A stretch of DNA of 64,000 nucleotides from Adiantum capillus-veneris (taxonomy: Eukaryota > Streptophyta > Polypodiopsida > Polypodiales > Pteridaceae). Positions within the stretch are counted from its first letter, which is position 1, and each line of letters starts with the position of its first letter. This document shows, piece after piece, positions 1 through 11,196 of the stretch. Below the pieces are notes generated by a model, which saw nothing but the letters and a program-made list of their open reading frames with translations, was not told where the DNA came from and did not search any database. The stretch spans positions 35,178,896 to 35,242,895 of the forward strand of contig CM043960.1 of assembly GCA_014529385.2 (NCBI GenBank), written 5' to 3'. The translations under genes and the position numbers were made by a program.

Positions 1-170
1 AGCTAATAAGTATAAATTGGGAATTTAATCTCTCTTACAAGGATTACAATGCTTTCGTTGTGGCAAGAAATTTCATGTAGAAAAGAAATTTTAAGAGTGA
101 AAAAAGACGAAATTCCAAATATAAGAAGCAAGAGCAAGTACAAATTAAAGAGATCATGCTTTGGACAGAG
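1..170 (+). pseudogene. copia-type gag zinc-knuckle remnant
   Basis: Plus-strand translation near base 45 gives CFRCGKKFHVEKKF, which fits a CCHC zinc knuckle (C-x2-C-x4-H-x4-C) with the last Cys replaced by Phe. A lysine-rich stretch with stops follows. In Ty1/copia gag this finger binds the genomic RNA. The rest of the element lies to the left of the window or is decayed beyond recognition. Bases 171-500 have a few words that resemble the gag-pre-integrase spacer, but I cannot support a domain. Confidence 0.35.
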
Positions 171-885
171 AAAATCTATACCTTTATTAATAAATTTGTA
201 GATATTAGTCGTAACTTCCTTGGCTTTAAAAATGCTCTTAATTTCCAACACTTAATATGTATTTCACAATTGGAGCATATATATAGTTGAATTGTCTCAT
301 GTGCCTGCAATATACAATGATTTTCTAAACATGATGCTTCACCTAAAGGTATGTGCAATTGGGAAATGACTAGGCTTATGACATACTTCAACATGGTGAT
401 GTGCAATTCAAGATTTCCAATAATTCTTTTGATTTCTCTCAAGAATGTGAAGTTTAGAAACTTAAAAATATTTTTCTCTGCAATGAACATTATGGATAAT
501 GGCATTTACCATCACTTTTGGTAACCGTTCCTAAAAGATCTCTAGAGGATCAGTGGATCTAAGGGTTTGATAATACTTGTATCTTGTGTTAAGAACCCTC
601 TAATGGCAATAACCCACCAACCAAATGTGCCAATTTAGTAACTCGGCTTACACCACTTGCACCAAAAGAAAACAATGATTTTACACATTTTGGGTACGTT
701 CCTCCCTTAAATTTCCAAATGTTTCTCATTTTATTAAAATAGGCAATCACAAACACCACTAACAAGTAATGGCAAGATGGAATTGAGCATTTGACATGGT
801 TCACAATGATGTTCACTCTCCTAGGAAGGTGCATAGTATTTTTCCATGTCATTAATGATTCCTCTCAAGTGTTTTTCTTACTATT

Positions 886-1062
886 GGAGAATTGGCATGA
901 TAAGAAGCTACCTTCTTATACACAATAACAACGGTGAAGAGTATGTGTTTAAGGCCTTCAAAGGTTCATTGCACTACTAGAGAATAGGCGTGAAAGAAGC
1001 CACCTTCCTATAAGATGCTTGCACAATAACGATGATGAAGAGTATGTGTTTGAGACCTTTCA
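886..1062. repeat. imperfect tandem duplication (about 90 bp unit)
   Basis: Two adjacent blocks share the order of words 'gagaat.ggc.tga', 'gaagc.accttcctata', 'cacaataac' and 'gaagagtatgtgttt'. The second copy carries an extra short insert. No coding potential is evident. The surrounding stretch 500-1830 is AT-rich, has only short random reading frames and holds no other recognisable feature. Confidence 0.5.
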
Positions 1063-1829
1063 CAATCCTTGTGACTCAAAAGGTATAAAGAGAGAGCTAA
1101 CACGTCCATATAACAGTATGTAGAATGGTGTAGTCAAGAGAATGTGTCAAGCGCAATGTTATCCAATGTGTAAATGCCTAGTGGACATTAGGCTATTCCC
1201 CTTCATCTAATCAATAGATATTTAGATACACACATTGATGGGAAGGTTCTAGAGTAGATATGGTTTGAAAACCAACCTTCCTATGCACAAATAACAAAGC
1301 ATTTTTTCACATTCAAGGGAAATGCAAAGTAAGCTTGACCAAAAGTCAAGAAAGTGCAATTGTCTTCACTATGCAGAGTATAGTGAGAAGACTTGCTATC
1401 TTTAGGATCTAGAAGCCAAAAACATATTGCAACATAATGATTTCCAATACAATGAAGAAAAAATGCAAACGAAGCATGTTTCTTATATTGAGATGCGTAG
1501 CACTGAGATACAAAAAGATGGTCTTGTGCATAACAGAGTTCCAAATGCATCAAATTGAGGGCACAAGGCTAAAAACCAACTTGTTGTGAATGATTATAGA
1601 GTAAAAGCGCATGGCAAAATACCAAGCCAACTTCAATGAGGTCTATAAGAGTTTTACATGCTCCAAATGCATATATTCCATCTCTTTATCATGTCTTTTC
1701 AAGAGATTGATGAGAGCTTTCCTACTATGATGAACCTATAATTAGAGATGAGAAGCTAAGGTCAAGCCACATGACCAAAATACGCATGTAAGAGTTTCAT
1801 GTGCTCCATCAAGATATGTTACATCTCTT

Positions 1830-2317
1830 TATTGTGTTATTTTGGCAAATCACAAGAAGGGTTGGGAATCAAGCATGTGTACTTGGCCTTAGGATAATGA
1901 TGAAGGGCTAGATATTTTCTAGGCATACGAAACCTTTAGCATAAATAATTCAAGGGGTTTTTTCCTCTAGTAGGCTTTTTACCCTCGATTGTTGTATATA
2001 TATAAGCATCACCTTTTATCCACTTCGTGAGCAACCTCCGTCAACCACCTCATTTGCCACTTGCTTTTGGAAAATGTGCCTATTTGTACCTTCTCGACCT
2101 TTTTGTATAAAAGGGTAAAGAGAGGCATAAGTCACATCTACTTATGCCTTTAGTCCAACTCCTACACTTATTCCCTATCCAATCATTGTATATGCCATTT
2201 CCCATAATGTACTTGATTTATCATTAAGCTATTGTCATCCTTTTCTATTACGTACATAGTTGCAATTATGTTGCGTTTTAAGGTTGGTAATTATTTACCT
2301 CCTAATTATTTCTAACA
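1830..2317 (+). repeat. LTR, 3' part (start uncertain), plus strand
   Basis: The sequence ends in 'tctaaca' directly before a primer-binding site at 2318. A TATA-like tatatataag lies near 1997. This is the expected order for a 5' LTR: promoter in U3, then R, U5 and a terminal CA. The 5' boundary is not clear; I use about 1830, where TGT-starting candidates occur. No matching 3' LTR was seen in the window, so the element is truncated or its partner has diverged. Confidence 0.5.
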
Positions 2318-2330
2318 TGGTATCAGAGCC
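2318..2330 (+). other. tRNA-iMet primer-binding site
   Basis: TGGTATCAGAGCC is complementary to the 3' end of plant initiator Met tRNA and abuts an LTR ending in ACA. This is where reverse transcription of the plus-strand element would start. Confidence 0.8.
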
Positions 2331-4149
2331 ATCACAGATCATGGGTATTATTATTGTTAGTGCTATGAGTAGGCTTGATATTTAAAGTTTGTGATTTATC
2401 TTGCTAAGAACAGAAAGCTATAAAGCTACTTACACAAGTCTACACTGGTACACACACCCTCGCTAATATTCAATGATTGATATTCGAAGCATTGCTTCAA
2501 TACCATAGTTTGAAGTTTAGCATTTCTTCAAAGCCCAATCAAAGACTTCTGTAGCTGACAAGATTGTGCAAGGCAATTCCTGCATGTTCAACTACTACTC
2601 GGGTCAGCGTCAACAAGGAGCTGATCTCCGGCCTGTACAATAGCCTGACGATAACATCTTTCAATGGTGATTGTTAATATCATCCAGAATCGCCCAATTG
2701 TACTTCGAGATGCTTCGATTGAACACAAAGCAGAAAGATTATTTAGGAGCCAAAAAATCCTTGCTGATCGACCGTGTAGCTCAAAACGAGTTGCATATAC
2801 GCAAGCTTTTACAGTTTGGCGTTACTTGGCAGAGCAGCTGCTTACGCAATTGATTGTTCAACTCGGCACATACATTGTGTATGCGGGGCAGTCATCACTC
2901 TGAATTTCGTGGCCATATCAAGTGCGGCATCCTCCGCTCAGCACAAGCCTGCCGCAACAGATTAGCATGGCACACCCTTTCAGGCACTAAAAATAACACC
3001 TCTGCAGCCCCTTCTCAAGCAAGAGCACCCAATACCCAGATGCCACATGTGCAACAGCCACCCACAGCTCCTTTGCTGGCTTGAATTGTTGCCCATCAAC
3101 AGCCTGATCCTCAGCTTTGCCCTAAGGCAGTACCTCCATCAAAAGCTGCTGATCCTGCGGACACAATAGCCCTTCCTCTTGTCAGCAGCCTCCAACGCAG
3201 AAAATTTGGATTCTGCAACCACGCTCTGGCCAGCAGCCTTAGCAGCTTCCCTCGGTTCCCCAACCTACCTCATGCCGATAGTCTAAGAGGCCTCTGTCTG
3301 GCAGTGCTCAGATCTCCACACGACGAGTCCCACTTAAGAACTCCTATAAATGCTTTGGTGCATCTTGTGCTTTTGTGATTAATGACTCTACAATGGAGGG
3401 GAGGGACTACAACACTAGTCAGAGAAGAAAAAAGTGCAAGACAAAAAATGAAATTAAACCATAAAAGAAAATTAACTTTACACCTAGCTCACTTTGCGGC
3501 TAGCTCAAACAGAGCAACACCATTGAAAACAAGAGTGTTAGAAAGCACCTTGTTTTCCATGTGAAAACCGCTGTGAAGTCGGCTGGTTGTAATCCATAGC
3601 ACCACTGCAGACCCAGTGGTGCACGTCAACCTATCTCATGTGAAAGGATTTTTTTTCTTCTGTAAGTTTGATATACATGCCTCTATGTGTGGTTTTACTT
3701 AGCTATTACAAACTACAAGGAGATTTGATTAGACCCTAGCTTCCCTTCTTGAAATATCTTGGCACAGACTTCATCAAGTTGGCGGTCTGCTCTGCAAATT
3801 TTGAAGCCGTCCTTACAATGCATCAGCTTCTACACATTATCAATGAAGTACGACATCAGCATAAAATCTTACATAAGAGTCTCTAACCTCAGTTTCTCCA
3901 AAGGTGAGCCACCAAGGTAGACATTGCATATTGGGCAACTTTCATTCTCTCCACCAACAAATATTTGATAAATGCACTCCCTGCAGACTGAACAAGCCAA
4001 AAAATATCAGCACCATACTAGCAACAAAAAAAAAAAGATTACGACAAAACCAAAAGGTGAAAAAAACAATGAAAAGAAAAAGAAAGGACACATCCTTTAA
4101 ATGTCAAAACAAACAGCCAACTAGCAATCCACACTACCGCTTCTGTTAA
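2331..4149. other. no recognisable gene
   Basis: This is presumed leader or internal sequence of the element primed at 2318. Reading frames are short and show no retroelement motif on either strand. A CAG/CCT-rich, glutamine/proline-like stretch lies at about 2990-3260, and an A-rich tract at 4020-4080. Confidence 0.4.
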
Positions 4150-4651
4150 TGTAACAAACTTGGGCACCCCAAGTCTAGAACCTGTCGCGCCACGAGAGAG
4201 AGATTCACTTAAAACACTACACACAAATCACAGTTCAATTGAGTCAACACGGCCCGGCGTAGTTCCGTGCCAAGAGAGATTGGCCCCAAAGACTAGCGCC
4301 CCTTTCGGTATTTCTTTTTGTATTAATCTTTGAGCAAAGTACAACTCCCGCGAGTCCTCAGCTCTCAGACTCTGCGTCCAGATACTCTGGCCTTTGGGTT
4401 CCTTTTATTCTTACGAAGGGATACCAAAAGCAGAGTCCCCCACAAGCAGTAACTCAAAAACGAAAGGCCCAAAAGCAGCCAGCACTGTTTGCCGAAATCC
4501 GTACAGTTGTGCCACGTCAGCACTATCAACGCAAATCACAAAAATCCGTATTATTTTTATTTAATCCTATGAGTCCCTTTGGCCCCTCGATACTTAAGTT
4601 GGAACATAGCCTTTAAGGTCCTCGGTCATGCCACGTCATCAATTTGTGACA
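4150..4651 (-). repeat. 3' LTR of A1
   Basis: It starts tgtaac and ends gtgaca (plus-strand view). It shares with the other gypsy LTRs here the block 'ttggccccaaag' plus 'cgcccctttcggtatttc', whose reverse complement contains a poly(A)-signal-like stretch. The sequence after the left end forms a perfect 7-bp hairpin, ACTTGGG-cac-CCCAAGT (4158-4174). Confidence 0.8.
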
Positions 4652-4667
4652 TACCCCCCTCTTGAAA
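4652..4667 (-). other. polypurine tract of A1
   Basis: Read on the minus strand this is TTTCAAGAGGGGGGTA, a purine run directly next to the LTR, where plus-strand DNA synthesis would start. Its position proves that the element runs right to left. Confidence 0.7.
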
Positions 4668-4800
4668 GAATTGTAATCGCCCTCGATTACGCCTGCAAAA
4701 CAGACAGAGGCCATAAACCAATTCAATAGACACTGACTCTCAAGTACCGACGCACTAGACACGACACATCTAGCACTTGTACAAAGATGATAGTCACATC

Positions 4801-5349
4801 TGTAACAGACTTGGACACTCCAAGTCAAGAATCAACCGCAACAGCACCAAATAACCACTTCAAAACAATTCACAGATCACAATAGATTTGCACTGGCCCG
4901 GCGGAGTTCCGTGCCTAGAGATATTGGCCCCAAAGACTGGCGCCCCTTTCGGTATTTCTTTTTATATTAATCAAATCAAAGTACAAGAGAGTGGCTAGGG
5001 TTTCACTCTCAGACTCTACGTCCAGATGCTCTGAGAAGTGAAGCCCTCACCACTAATTTAAAGATTACAAGGGATGCCCAAAAGCAGAGCCCCAAAAGCT
5101 TCAAACCAAAAGCAATTGCTCTCTCTCTCTCTCACAGAGAGTCAAAACTTGAAAGCAAAAGCATTCTCTCTCTCTCTTTCTCATTAGGTAGAGAAAAAGC
5201 AAAATTTGCGTCGCTCATCTTTCTAAAAAGAAAACAAAAGTTTTTTTTTTTCAATAATAATCCGCCTCCGCGATTTCCGGAAATTAGGGTTTTTGGCAGA
5301 AATTAGGGTTTGCAAGAATTTTAGGGTTTCTGTTGTCCGCCACGTCATC
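4801..5349 (-). repeat. 3' LTR of A2 (lacks its first bases)
   Basis: It is collinear with 8808-9416, including the CT-rich tracts, but lacks the terminal tcgctttgtgaca segment and one duplicated CT-containing module. Three TTAGGGTTT motifs at 5284-5330 resemble plant telo-boxes. A perfect 8-bp hairpin GACTTGGA-cac-TCCAAGTC lies at 4808-4826. Confidence 0.85.
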
Positions 5350-6781
5350 ACAAAATAGCCAGAACCAACGGTTTCCGAGACAAAGCATCTGCCACCACAT
5401 TCTTCTGTCCATGCACATGGACAATCTGGAAGTGGAACTGTGACAAGATGTTCGCCCACCGCATCTGCTTTTCCGAAAGTTGCTTCTCTGACAAGAAGTA
5501 GCGCAAACTCTGATGGTCTGTAAAGACAGTAAAATCCGCTCCGAGTAGGTAATGCCGCCACTGAGTAAGAGCATGGATAACCGCCAAAAGCTCTTTCTCA
5601 TAGATCTGTGCTATCATCTCCGGCCTAGAGAACAAACGGCTCTCGTAAGCTATGACATGGCCTTCTTGCATCAAGACCGCACCCAGACTACGACCACAAG
5701 CATCACAATATACTTCAAATGACTTTAGCAAGTCCGACAAAGTCAAAACAGGTCCCGTAGTCAATTTCTCTTTCAATGTCCGAAAGGCAGTCACCTCTGT
5801 GGGTCCCCACGAAAAAGGTACTCCTTTCTGTGTCAAGGTATGCAAAGGGGAAGCAACCTCTGCAAACTTTCGTATGAACCGCCTGTAGTACGAACACATT
5901 CCCAAGAAGCTTATAACTTCATGGGCATTCCTCAAATCGGACCAATCACGGATAGTCTCTATCTTGGCCGGGTCCATTTGCACTCCTGCTGCTGACACAA
6001 TGTGTCCCAAAAAGTGTATCTCTGGTAGGAAAAATTCACTTTTCTTTGCATTAATCACTAACGTGTGATCTCGTAATGCCTGAAAGACTTGAAGCAGATG
6101 ATCTCTGTGTTCTGCCTCATTCTTGGAGAAAACAATGATGTCGTCAAAGAAAGTGCCAACAAATACCGTGTACTCTCGAAAAATCATGTCCATCATCCAG
6201 TTAAATGTCGCAGGAGCATTGGTTAAGCCAAAAGGCATCACCAAAAACTCAAATAACCCAAAAGTCGTCCGAAAAGCTGTCTTGTAGACATCTCCTGGCG
6301 CTATCCTGATCTGATGATATCCACTCTTCAAGTCAATCCTGCTACAGCACGAGGATCGCTGTAACCTGTCGAGTATATTATCGATCCTAGGAATCGGAAA
6401 TCTGTTCTTGATGGTGATTTCGTTGAGAGTGCTATAATCGATGCACATACTCCAAGATCCGTCTTTCTTCAAAACCAACAACACTGGAGAGCAATACGGT
6501 GAAGTACTAGGCTGGACAAGACCCTTTTCCAAGAGGTCTTTCACTAGGTTCATAATCTTTTCATTCTGTACTCGGCTCACACGGTAAGGTGGCCGATTCG
6601 GTGGCGTGCTTCCAGGTATCAGATCAACGGTTTGATCTTCAGGCCCTCTAAAAAGCAATCGGCATGAGTGTGGAGAAAAATCTTGGCGTTCTTTTGATCG
6701 GGTCAAAACATATTCAACCTTTATCCAGCGTTCAGTTCTCTCCCAAAGAATGAGTAAGAAACTGAAGTTCATCAAGTACAA
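5348..6781 (-). pseudogene. Ty3/gypsy reverse transcriptase-RNase H (A2)
   Basis: An open frame of about 477 codons on the minus strand. RT copies element RNA into DNA and RNase H removes the template. Landmarks in order: YRVSRVQNEKI and VKDLLEKGLVQPS (RT start), [35 protein letters not shown], the catalytic FFDDII (usual form YxDD), LGHIV, then RNase H with YCDACGRSLG, YEKELLAV, FTDHQSLRY and NVVADALSRK. All visible catalytic Asp/Glu residues are present and the frame has no internal stop, which is unusually well kept for this window. The protein stops at LAIL, where the LTR begins. In A1 the equivalent position continues into integrase, so the C-terminus is an artefact of deletion. Confidence 0.9.
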
Positions 6782-6784
6782 TCT

Positions 6785-7073
6785 CTAAGCCCTTCATTTA
6801 TCAAAGTAGCTTTCTCGGCCCGGTAGTCAACCATGGCGTAGTTCTTGTGGTACCAAGGGATCCTGAGTAGAACGTCACTCGCGTGCCCTGAACAACCCTG
6901 TCATTGCAAACAAAGTTTGCCAATGCTCGGTGTAATGGCAACATCCCATCCAGGTGCCAGTCGAACTACCTCTGCCTGTGGCGTCAGTCTGTCGGGCGTA
7001 ATTCCAAATCGAGCCGCCAATTCCAAGTGAAAAGAAGTTGGCCTTTGCTCCTTCAAAAGAGCTTCCTGATCCT
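6785..7073 (-). pseudogene. retropepsin-region remnant (A2)
   Basis: The minus strand between the zinc-knuckle region and RT reads, across one stop, DVLLRIPWYHKNYAMVDYRA. This matches the post-catalytic part of gypsy aspartic proteases (DVLLGMPW... in element D, 28050). The catalytic DSG/DTG triad is not visible in a continuous frame. The region lies where protease is expected and is broken by a stop and frameshifts. Confidence 0.55.
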
Positions 7074-7505
7074 TCACTTTGCCCCAAAAGCGGCAAAGTT
7101 TGTACTTTCATTCATTAGATTCGGTACAGGTCCCACGCCATGTGGTACCAGTTCTGCTTTTCTATCTGCCTTTTCTGCCACATTCCTCAGCTGCTCTCGA
7201 ACTCTCAGGCCTGTCGTCGTCTTTATCATTCTGTTCTTTCTGTGCCTTATTAAGGCACTTCGCGGAGAGATGTCCCGGTTCTCCGCATCCAAAGCACTTC
7301 TCCTCTCTGATGAAGCGAGCTCTCTCCTCAGGAGTAAGCTTGCGTCGTGCATCCTTTTTCTCTGGGTTGCTCTTTTTTTCTTTCTACTTTCATTCCCAGA
7401 AGTCTGTTCGGCTCGTTGTGTCATTTTCTCATCGGTGGGGTAAGTCAAACTGCCAGAGTGAATGGCAAAGCCCCGCTTCGCATGACTCATCAACTCCTGA
7501 ATAGA
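7074..7505 (-). pseudogene. gag C-terminus with CCHC zinc knuckle (A2)
   Basis: A minus-strand frame near 7250-7310 gives CFGCGEPGHLSAKC, a complete C-x2-C-x4-H-x4-C knuckle for binding genomic RNA. Another frame here (SHAKRGFAIHSGSLTYP) continues the gag capsid region. The two parts are in different frames, so at least one indel separates them. Charged Lys/Arg/Glu-rich sequence surrounds the knuckle. Confidence 0.65.
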
Positions 7506-7514
7506 AGCTGACTT

Positions 7515-8736
7515 CTATTCCAAGTAGTGATCTCGGATCTCTGTAGGTAGACCCAAGGTAAACCGCTCAATCTGTTTTCTGAACGAGATCTTCTTGAATG
7601 AAGAGGCGGGTAGAAAAGAGCTCCAGAATCTTTCACAATAAGCATTGATTGTATCTTTCTTGGTCATCCGAAGATGGTTCCAAGCAGCTCGTATATCTCG
7701 CTCAAACTCTTGAGTCAACCAAGAAGAAATAAAAAGCTTCTTAAATTTCAGCCATGTAACTGGCACAGTCTTGCTTAATAGAAGCGTGGACCACCAAGTG
7801 CGAGCATTTCCCTTAAAATAAGAGGCAGCTCTCCGAATCTTGGAGTGCTCTGAATAGCGTCCTCCCACGAAAGCGATGTCAAACTGCTCTATAAAAGACA
7901 AAGCCTTCGAAGCATCTGAGTATCCTGAAAAAGTATCAAACTTGATCAAGTGGCCACCTTCCTTAAACTCTCTGACTTTCTTGCTTTCATCTTCGAGAAA
8001 GTCATACTGGTTGGCTTTGTAAAAATTCTTCTTGTTCGCATAAAACTTTCCGTCATCGGAATCTGAGCTGTCTGTAGACGAGTCCTCAGTAGAACTGTCA
8101 GTCTCTGGGCGAGATGTAGCCTTCTTTGCCTTTTTCTTGCCCTTTCTGAAGCTTTGTTTCTTGCTTCGCTTTTTGCTTTTCCTGTCTTCTTCGCTCGAGT
8201 CTGAAGAGCTAGAAAAACTGTCAAAAGAAGAAGAAGAAGAAGAAGAACTGGGTAGGCCTTCAAACTTGACGCGCTTCTTCAGTTTCTTTGCCTTGTCGAA
8301 TGTCGACCGACGACCCAAATATCCCGGGAAGTCAGTGCCTTTCTTCTGCTTTTTGCCGTGCTTTTTGTCCTTCTTTTGCACGTCGAAAAGCTGAGCAATC
8401 CGTGCATCAACCACGTTCTCTAGTTCCTTCTCCGTATATTTCTTGGAGGCAGAAGATTTCTTGAGAGCGGGTTTCAGGAGTGGTGTTGTGGTTCTCTGCC
8501 ACTCTGTCTGAACCTCTTCCAAAGAGGTCCGGTTCATATATTTTGCCATCTTCGGGTCCTTGGCAAAATTGAGCATCATCTTTGTTGCATCGCCGATCAA
8601 CTGGCGACGCTCTATCTCTCGCCGCTCCGCCTAAGTAGGCCAAGGCAGGCCATACTCTCTGCCTGAATCTTCGTTGTGATCCCAGCCCGCATCTCCAGAT
8701 GCAGAGGGAGTCAACTGATCATTGCCTGAAGCCATA
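7515..8736 (-). pseudogene. gag polyprotein (A2)
   Basis: The start is likely at about 8736 (MASGNDQLTPSASG). An in-frame TAG at about 8635 splits it, leaving a 361-codon frame from 8600. Features: a lysine-rich basic segment, a serine run followed by an acidic/serine stretch (residues about 115-200 of the long frame), then the retrotransposon gag (capsid) domain with AASYFKGNARTWWSTLL, TWLKFKKLFISSWL and YCERFW. Gag forms the cytoplasmic particle in which reverse transcription occurs. The frame ends at YLE, just before the region containing the zinc knuckle. Confidence 0.8.
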
Positions 8737-8795
8737 GGTGCCGCGGAAAAAAAATATCAGGGATCGGATTTCCCGTAGAAGAGAAATCGGCCGTG

Positions 8796-8806
8796 CTCTA
8801 ATACCA
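8796..8806 (-). other. primer-binding site of A2
   Basis: The minus strand reads TGGTATTAGAG one base inside the 5' LTR, a one-mismatch version of the initiator Met tRNA site. It confirms that the right LTR is the 5' LTR. Confidence 0.75.
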
Positions 8807-8807
8807 C

Positions 8808-9416
8808 TGTAACAGACTTGGACACTCCAAGTCAAGAATCAACCGCAACAGCACCAAATAACCACTTCAAAACAATTCACAGATCACAATAGATTTGCAC
8901 TGGCCCGGCGGAGTTCCGTGCCTAGAGATATTGGCCCCAAAGACTGGCGCCCCTTTCGGTATTTCTTTTTATATTAATTAAATCAAAGTACAAGAGAGTG
9001 GCTAGGGTTTCACTCTCAGACTCTACGTCCAGATGCTCTGAGAAGTGAAGCCCTCACCACTAATTTAAAGATTACAAGGGATGCCCAAAAGCAGAGCCCC
9101 AAAAGCTACAAACCAAAAGCAATTGCTCTCTCTCTCTCTCTCACAGAGAGTCAAAAGCAGAGCCCCAAAAGCTTCAAACCAAAAGCAATTGCTCTCTCTC
9201 TCTCTCACAGAGAGTCAAAACTTGAAAGCAAAAGCATTCTCTCTCTCTCTTTCTCATTAGGTAGAGAAAAAGCAAAATTTGCGTCGCTCATCTTTCTTAA
9301 AAAAAAACAAAAGTTTTTTTTTTTTTAATAATAATCCACCTCCACGATTTCCGGAAATTAGGGTTTTTGGCAAAAATTAGGGTTTCTACTGTCCGCCACG
9401 TCATCGCTTTGTGACA
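8808..9416 (-). repeat. 5' LTR of A2
   Basis: A complete copy beginning tgtaac and ending gtgaca (plus-strand view). Compared with the 3' copy it has an extra internal duplication that includes a second CT tract (about 9120-9210) and the intact outer terminus. The hairpin and the conserved 'ttggccccaaagactgg' block are both present. Confidence 0.85.
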
Positions 9417-9420
9417 CATC

Positions 9421-9959
9421 ACTTCACATGAGATCACATGACACATCAAATCAATCACAGAAAAATTCATTCCAAATCTCAAACCATGACTACCAGCAAC
9501 GTATTAGTAATCGCATCTAGATCCATCCCAGACCTCACTGATGTCGGATTAACTAATCCTTATTGCGATCATGTCTATAGAGATTTTCAAGACCGAAATG
9601 CTACAGCCATTTCGTCTTTCACTTCTTGCACTCAAACAAATCACATGAGAGAGTACACATCATTCAAGTTCAATTTCGGAAATTCCCATTTCATAAATTC
9701 ATACAGCAGAATACTGTCAGCACAGCAGTATCCCTGAAATTCAAAGGAAAATCGGTGACTCTATTCCATCCAGGTAATATGTGACAAAAGAGGGGAGTAA
9801 CTCCCCACTTGTGCAGTCCCGTGTGCACCAAATTTAACCCTGCTGATCCACGGGATCTTTCGGAGTAGACGCACCTAAACCGAAAGCCTCAAGGTAAAGT
9901 TCCAAAATCTAAGGAGTATCTGCTAGGTCCTCCTCCTCCATCCACTTCGCATCCAATGC
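9421..9959 (-). other. A1 3' internal non-coding stretch
   Basis: This lies between the A2 insertion point and A1 integrase. It is AT-rich with short frames only. It most likely corresponds to the 3' untranslated part or the poorly conserved end of the A1 polyprotein, continuing 4652-4800 across the inserted A2. Confidence 0.45.
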
Positions 9960-11196
9960 CGCTAATAGTTCTTAAATTTCACTAAGAACCGCCGAATCAC
10001 TTTTCTTTCCTTATGTGCCAAAATCTGTTAAGGAACAAGTATCTCCTCGCTCTCTTCCACTTCGGGTTGCTCATCAGGCTCCCCATCAACAAGCACAAAC
10101 TCAAATGAAAAGCATTTGAATCTTCCAAGTATCTGGCAACTTGAGTCTGAAGTATACATCATTTATCTTTTCTGTAATCTAGAAAGGGCCATAATATCTC
10201 AAGCTAAGCTTTGGAAAAAGCCGCTCCTTTCCCTTCCGTTTCCTTAGGCGTACCTTCTCAAAACGTAAAAGCACCCAATCATCTTCCTTCAACTTCAAGT
10301 CACGTCGATGTCAATCCGCTGCCTTCTTGTGCCGTGTTTGAGGCTTCGTAAACAGTGCTATTGTAGGCAAATTCCACCAAAGGCTAAAATTTTTCGCATT
10401 GAGTCTTCTGATCAGAAATGTAAGACTTCAATAAATCCAAAACCACTGAATTGGCTATCTCAGATTTCCCATTTGTTGTGGGTGGAAAGATGACGAGAAC
10501 TGCAACCGCGTGCCAATATTCTCTCAAATAGCCTTCCAAAACAAACTCGTGAATCTGGGATCTCTATCCGAGACTATGGTCTCAGGCATGCCATGTAACG
10601 GAAATATCTGAGCAATGAACAGTCTCGCTAAATGGTCTTGCTTGACTGTTTTCTTTACTGGAATGAATAGAGTTTGCTTGCTAAATCTGTCAATGACAGT
10701 CCAAATGCCATCGTGCCTACTCTATGTCTTCGGGAGATCAAAGATGAAATCCATTACAATACCTTCCCAAGGGCGGGTGGGAATGGGTAAAGGCTGTAGT
10801 AATCCCTGTGCCTTATGCATGTCAAACTTGACCTTTTGGTATACTAAACACCTGCAAAACAAAGTCGTCCACATCCTTTTTGAGTCTCGACCAATAGAAG
10901 TAATGCTCCACACCCTTCAATGTTGTATCGATGCCGCGGTGACCCGTAAAAGGTGGATAATGGCACACTGTCAAGACTTTTTTCCTCAAAGGATGTGTAA
11001 CACACAACATCGTTTTCTTCATCAAGTAGTCATCCCGCATGGAATACCCTGGAATTGTCTCCCCAATCTGTATCCAAGTAAAAATGTCCACATAGTCGGG
11101 ACCTATGGCGTACTGGTCAACCATATCCTTGAAGCTTCTGTGATGAATAGTGGAAATAGCCAAGACTAGGGGCTTTGGAGACAATGCATCTGCCAC
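9960..11196 (-). pseudogene. Ty3/gypsy integrase (A1), decayed
   Basis: Minus-strand fragments in changing frames give GHRGIDTTLKGVEHYFYWS (zinc-binding region), GLLQPLPIPTRPWEGI and VMDFIFDLP (core start), then WTVIDRFSKQTLFIPV, MPETIVSDRDPRF, and LRYYGPFQI (C-terminal region). Integrase joins the cDNA to host DNA. Stops occur within the core and the catalytic Glu region is not readable, so it is inactive. It preserves the part that A2 has lost. Confidence 0.75.

Larger units (their letters stand above)
4801..9416 (-). mobile_element. Ty3/gypsy element A2, integrase-deleted
   Basis: Two LTRs (4801-5349 and 8808-9416) flank, in minus-strand order, a primer site, gag, zinc knuckle, protease remnant and RT-RNase H. 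The flanking 4797-4800 and 9417-9420 both read catc, a plausible target duplication. The RNase H frame ends at 5348, exactly where the 3' LTR begins, so integrase, the polypurine tract and the first dozen bases of the 3' LTR are missing. A2 sits inside the 3' internal part of A1. It could only have moved before the deletion or with integrase from another copy. Confidence 0.85.

Noticed and set aside
2664-3084. Overlapping plus-strand frames after the first primer site
   Set aside because: No gag motif (no F.G.NF..W, no zinc knuckle); likely chance frames in leader sequence.
5281-5335. Interstitial telomere
   Set aside because: Three separated TTAGGGTTT motifs in an LTR, not a tandem TTTAGGG array; better seen as telo-box-like promoter words.
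5223-5601. Two short minus-strand frames overlapping the RT end and LTR of A2
   Set aside because: Alternative frames of the RNase H region and LTR; no motif.
9438-9737. 99-codon plus-strand frame
   Set aside because: Lies in the 3' internal part of A1 on the wrong strand and shows no motif.
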